Shown one piece after another: positions 61,383 to 64,000 of a DNA stretch of 64,000 nt. Numbering within the stretch: position 1 is the stretch's first letter; every line of letters begins with the position of its first letter. This DNA comes from Hydrocarboniphaga sp965279055 (GTDB lineage: Bacteria; Pseudomonadota; Gammaproteobacteria; Nevskiales; Nevskiaceae): the NCBI RefSeq assembly GCF_965279055.1, contig NZ_OZ257125.1:1736001-1800000 (forward strand). Reading direction: 5' to 3'. The notes below the pieces were generated by a model, which searched no databases, was not told where the DNA came from, and worked only from the letters and a program-made list of their open reading frames with translations. A program made the translations under genes and the position numbers.

Positions 61383-63251
61383 ATGAGCATGACCATGAAT
61401 CGCAATCTTGCCACTAAATTCTCGTCCCGCCGCCGTGGTCTGCGCGCGCTGATCATGCTGTTCGCCGCCTTCACGCTGGCGCCGACCTCGGCGTTCGCGT
61501 GGTGGAGCCACGACTGGGCGTATCGCAAGCAGATCACGTTGGATACCGCCGCTGTCGGTGCCGAGGCCAGCAGCGTGCCGGTGCTGATCCGCCTGCACGA
61601 AGGCGTGTTCCGCTTCGCCGACGCGGCGCCCGAAGGCGCCGACCTGCGCTTCATCGCCGGTGACGACAAGACGCCGCTGAAGTACCACATCGAGCGCTAC
61701 GACGATGTCTTCAACCTGGCCTTCGTCTGGGTACAGATCCCGCATCTGAAGCCGGGCGAGCCGGCCGCGATCTGGATGTATTACGGCAATCCCAAAGCAG
61801 CCAACGAAGGCGATGCGCGCGGCACTTACGACGCCTACCAGACGCTGGTCTGGCATCTGTCCGAGCGCGGCAAGCCGGCGGGTGACGCCAGCGGCAACGG
61901 CAACAGTGGCGTCGCCGATTTCGCCTCGGTCGACAGCGGCCTGATCGGTGGTGCCGCGCGTGTCGACCTCGCGTCGATCGCGCTGCCGGCGACGCCGTCG
62001 CTGGCACTGGCGGCGAACTCGGAAGCGACCTGGTCGATGTGGGTCAAGGCCGGCGTTGCCGAAGCCGACGGCGTGATTTATTCGCAGCGCGACGGCGAAG
62101 CCGCAGTGCGGCTGGCGCTGGCGCGCGGCGTGCCCTACGTGGCGATCACCGGCGCCGCCGGTGAGGCCGCACACATCGACGCGACCACCGCCATCGACAG
62201 CGAGCACTGGCATCACATCGCGGTCACCGCCGTACGCGGCAAGGCGAAGATCTATGTCGACGGCAAGGAAGAAGGCAGCGGCGACGCGGCGATTCCGGCG
62301 CTGAACACCGCCGCGGTGCTCGGCGGCGATCTGAATACCTCGCCGGCCTCGGCGTTCAACGGCCAGATCGACGAGCTGCAGATTTCCAAGGTCGCGCGTG
62401 CGCCGGCGCTGATCAAGCTGGCCGCGCTGAACCAGGGCACCGAAGACAAGCTGGTCGGCTTCGGTACCGACGAAGTCGCCTCGTCGTGGAGCACCGGCTA
62501 CGTCGGCATCATCATGGGCTCGGTGACCTTCGACGGCTGGGTGGTGATCATCATCCTGATGCTGATGATGCTGGTCAGCTGGGTGGTGATGTACCGCAAG
62601 GGCGCGCAGATCAACGGCGTCGGCCGTGCCAATCGCGAGTTCCTGGGCCTGTATCGCGCAACCGGCAACGACTTCGCCGCATTGCATCAGGTACTCGACG
62701 GTGGTGCCGCACTGGCAGGCACGGAAATCAGCACGAAGCAGCGCACGCTGCTCAAGCAGAGTCCGCTGGTGCACATGTTCAAGGTCGGCGTCGACGAGCT
62801 GCATTCGCGCCTCAACGACGAGAGCCGCGTCGGTTTGCAGAAAGGCGTGCTGTCCTCGCAGTCGATCCACGCGATACGCGCGACCATCGACTCCAGCCTG
62901 GTGCGCGAGCAGCAGGCGCTGAGCGCGCAGATGGTGCTGCTGACGATCGCGATTTCCGGCGGCCCCTTCATCGGTCTGCTCGGCACCGTGGTCGGCGTGA
63001 TGATCACGTTTGCCGGCGTCGCCGCAGCGGGCGAGGTCAACGTCAACGCGATCGCGCCGGGTATTTCGGCGGCGCTCGCCGCCACGGTCGCCGGCATGGC
63101 GGTCGCGATCCCGGCGCTGTTTGGCTACAACTACCTGATCACGCGCATCAAGGAAGTCACGGCGGAGATGCACGTGTTCGTCGACGCCTACATCACGCGC
63201 ATGGCCGAGAACTATCACAGGCCGGCTTCGCTGCACGCGATGGCCGACTAA
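61383..63251 (+). CDS. DUF2341-LamG-ExbB fusion protein
   Basis: 622 residues. Signal/anchor (1-39, ending SAFA), then DUF2341 (WWSHDWAYRKQITLDT ... VWVQIPHLKPGEPAAIWMYY), then a LamG/concanavalin-like domain (ATWSMWVKAGVAEADGVIYS, WHHIAVTAVRGKAKIYVDGK, FNGQIDELQISKVAR; about 180-345). A transmembrane helix follows at about 373-403, a cytoplasmic loop, and the two ExbB/TolQ channel helices at about 517-545 (GGPFIGLLGTVVGVMITF) and 561-585. The carbohydrate-binding-like part would face the periplasm and the C-terminal part would form a proton channel with the ExbD encoded next. ATG 61383 is the first of three close ATGs; no strong ribosome-binding site. Confidence 0.9.
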   Translation: MSMTMNRNLATKFSSRRRGLRALIMLFAAFTLAPTSAFAWWSHDWAYRKQITLDTAAVGAEASSVPVLIRLHEGVFRFADAAPEGADLRFIAGDDKTPLKYHIERYDDVFNLAFVWVQIPHLKPGEPAAIWMYYGNPKAANEGDARGTYDAYQTLVWHLSERGKPAGDASGNGNSGVADFASVDSGLIGGAARVDLASIALPATPSLALAANSEATWSMWVKAGVAEADGVIYSQRDGEAAVRLALARGVPYVAITGAAGEAAHIDATTAIDSEHWHHIAVTAVRGKAKIYVDGKEEGSGDAAIPALNTAAVLGGDLNTSPASAFNGQIDELQISKVARAPALIKLAALNQGTEDKLVGFGTDEVASSWSTGYVGIIMGSVTFDGWVVIIILMLMMLVSWVVMYRKGAQINGVGRANREFLGLYRATGNDFAALHQVLDGGAALAGTEISTKQRTLLKQSPLVHMFKVGVDELHSRLNDESRVGLQKGVLSSQSIHAIRATIDSSLVREQQALSAQMVLLTIAISGGPFIGLLGTVVGVMITFAGVAAAGEVNVNAIAPGISAALAATVAGMAVAIPALFGYNYLITRIKEVTAEMHVFVDAYITRMAENYHRPASLHAMAD

Positions 63252-63289
63252 GCAGAACCACAATGGCACTACGCGGCATCAACCCAATT

Positions 63290-63386
63290 CCGTTCATCCC
63301 GAGTAGCTCACGCAGTGAGCGTATCGAGGGACGCAACGGGCCCGCGTCCCTCGATACGCGCCTGCGGCGCTACTCGGGAGGAACGG
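63290..63386. repeat. Paired REP-like element between the ExbB fusion and exbD
   Basis: CCGTTCATCCCGAGTAGC opens the left half and its inverted counterpart GCTACTCGGGAGGAACGG closes the right half. The inner ends GTATCGAGGGA and TCCCTCGATAC are also inverted. Each half contains its own hairpin (CTCACGCAGTGAG; GCGCCTGCGGCGC). It is the most complete member of the family at 16647 and 26146, and again sits inside an exb operon. Confidence 0.85.
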
Positions 63387-63433
63387 GGATTGTTTCGTTC
63401 TGCCCGTGTGTCACCCCGGTTTAGGAAAGCCCC

Positions 63434-63835
63434 ATGCAAATTCAGGAAGACAAGGCCTACGACGAAATCAACATCACGCCGATGTTGGATCTCGCGTACG
63501 TTTTGTTGGTGATCTTCATCATCATGACCACGGCGGCGGTGCAGGGCGTCAAGGTCAACCTGCCCAAGGCGAGCAACCAACCGAGTCTGGCCAAACCCAA
63601 AACCGTGGCGATCACGATCGCCAACGACGGCAAGATTTTTCTCGACGCGGTGCCGGTAACGATGGCCGAGCTGTCGGACCGGCTGCAGGTGAAAAAGTCG
63701 CAGGTGCCGGATCTGCCGGTGGTGGTGCGCGGTGACGCTCAGACCCAGTACAGCAATGTCGTCGACGTGCTCGCGCTGCTGTCGGCGCTGGACATCACCC
63801 AGATCGGCCTGGTTACGCAGCGGCTGGTGAAGTGA
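63434..63835 (+). CDS. ExbD/TolR biopolymer transport protein of the TPS locus
   Basis: 133 residues: EINITPMLDLAYVLLVIFII membrane segment with the conserved functional Asp, then a periplasmic domain (VAITIANDGKIFLDAVPVTM ... LSALDITQIGLVTQ). It is shorter and diverged from the two ExbD copies at 5387 and 5946, consistent with a separate energy-coupling complex with the ExbB fusion at 61383. It is 182 bp downstream of that gene; the paired palindrome lies between. Confidence 0.93.
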   Translation: MQIQEDKAYDEINITPMLDLAYVLLVIFIIMTTAAVQGVKVNLPKASNQPSLAKPKTVAITIANDGKIFLDAVPVTMAELSDRLQVKKSQVPDLPVVVRGDAQTQYSNVVDVLALLSALDITQIGLVTQRLVK

Positions 63836-63845
63836 CGCCGCCGCA

Positions 63846-64000
63846 ATGATCGATCGCGAGCCACAAGGCAGCAGCAGGGCCAAGCAGATCGCCTGGGTGA
63901 TCGGCTCGCTGCTGGTACTGGCCCTGCTCGGCTGGGGCGTGTGGAAACTCGCCAACGGCAAGAAGGAGCCGCCGCGCAAGACCGTCGCCCAGGTGACGCA
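63846..64000 (+). CDS. TonB-like energy transducer, 3' truncated by the window
   Basis: Fifty-one codons are visible: a short basic N-terminus (MIDREPQGSSRAKQ), one membrane helix (IAWVIGSLLVLALLGWGVWK) and the start of a basic, Pro-containing periplasmic spacer (KKEPPRKTVAQ). The layout and position after exbB and exbD point to a TonB-family protein. The C-terminal domain that would prove it lies outside the window. Confidence 0.7.
   Translation, partial: MIDREPQGSSRAKQIAWVIGSLLVLALLGWGVWKLANGKKEPPRKTVAQVT

Noticed and set aside
1..64000. tRNA, rRNA, integrase, transposase or attachment-site signatures
   Set aside because: None were recognised on either strand. The gene content looks chromosomal, with only short palindromic repeats as mobile-type sequence.

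Overview
The window is a high-G+C (about two-thirds by eye), densely coding chromosomal segment from a Gram-negative bacterium. Evidence for this is a TonB-dependent receptor, two TonB/ExbB/ExbD sets, a two-partner-secretion (TPS) adhesin and many signal peptides. The tonB-exbB-exbD-exbD order, the interspersed short palindromic repeats and the DING/PstS-like secreted proteins suggest a gammaproteobacterium of the Xanthomonadales/Nevskiales type. That placement is inference. I see no tRNA, rRNA, CRISPR array, phage or transposase.

Region 1 (1-8030) is mostly housekeeping: the end of an FAD-linked oxidase, a flavodoxin-fold protein, an SDR, and a tonB-exbB-exbD1-exbD2-TPR operon closed by a strong terminator. 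A 27-bp inverted repeat sits between the two exbD genes. Region 2 (8147-8830) holds one gene that looks like an SDR but carries both signature motifs of halohydrin dehalogenases: T-x4-F-x-G in place of the cofactor motif, and S-x12-Y-x3-R.

Region 3 (8835-21514) is a catabolic cluster: TonB-dependent receptor with alpha/beta hydrolase, GPH-type transporter, type-B carboxylesterase with GH1 glycosidase, a Crp/Fnr regulator, an acyl-CoA ligase with SDR and TetR. Four promoters in it carry the same palindrome, CTGTC-N8-GACAG. Each is exactly 20 bp from a plausible -10 box, the geometry of a class II Crp-type activated promoter. The locally encoded Crp/Fnr protein is the obvious candidate activator. 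Region 4 (21559-28886) holds a START-domain protein, dienelactone hydrolase, ilvD, LysR, glutathione peroxidase and a PQQ dehydrogenase, several with palindromic operators upstream.

Region 5 (28991-64000) is a 35-kb secreted/surface-protein locus. It contains an almost 4000-residue DUF3739 filamentous haemagglutinin (TpsA), its ShlB/FhaC-type transporter (TpsB), and two paralogous SBBP-propeller/Calx-beta proteins with C-terminal sorting-like tails. It also contains three DING/PstS-like proteins with mature N-termini of the form DIGGGG[AS]TLP, a TPR-glycosyltransferase-like protein, a DUF2341-LamG-ExbB fusion, an ExbD and the start of a TonB-like gene. It resembles the phosphate-depletion-regulated PdtA/PdtB locus of Pseudomonas aeruginosa. 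Six promoter regions carry PhoB-box-like 11-bp direct repeats, each exactly 10 bp from a -10 candidate. I therefore propose that the locus is a phosphate-starvation surface programme. The parts I cannot match to described systems are the Calx-beta proteins, the TPR-glycosyltransferase and the expansion to three DING proteins.
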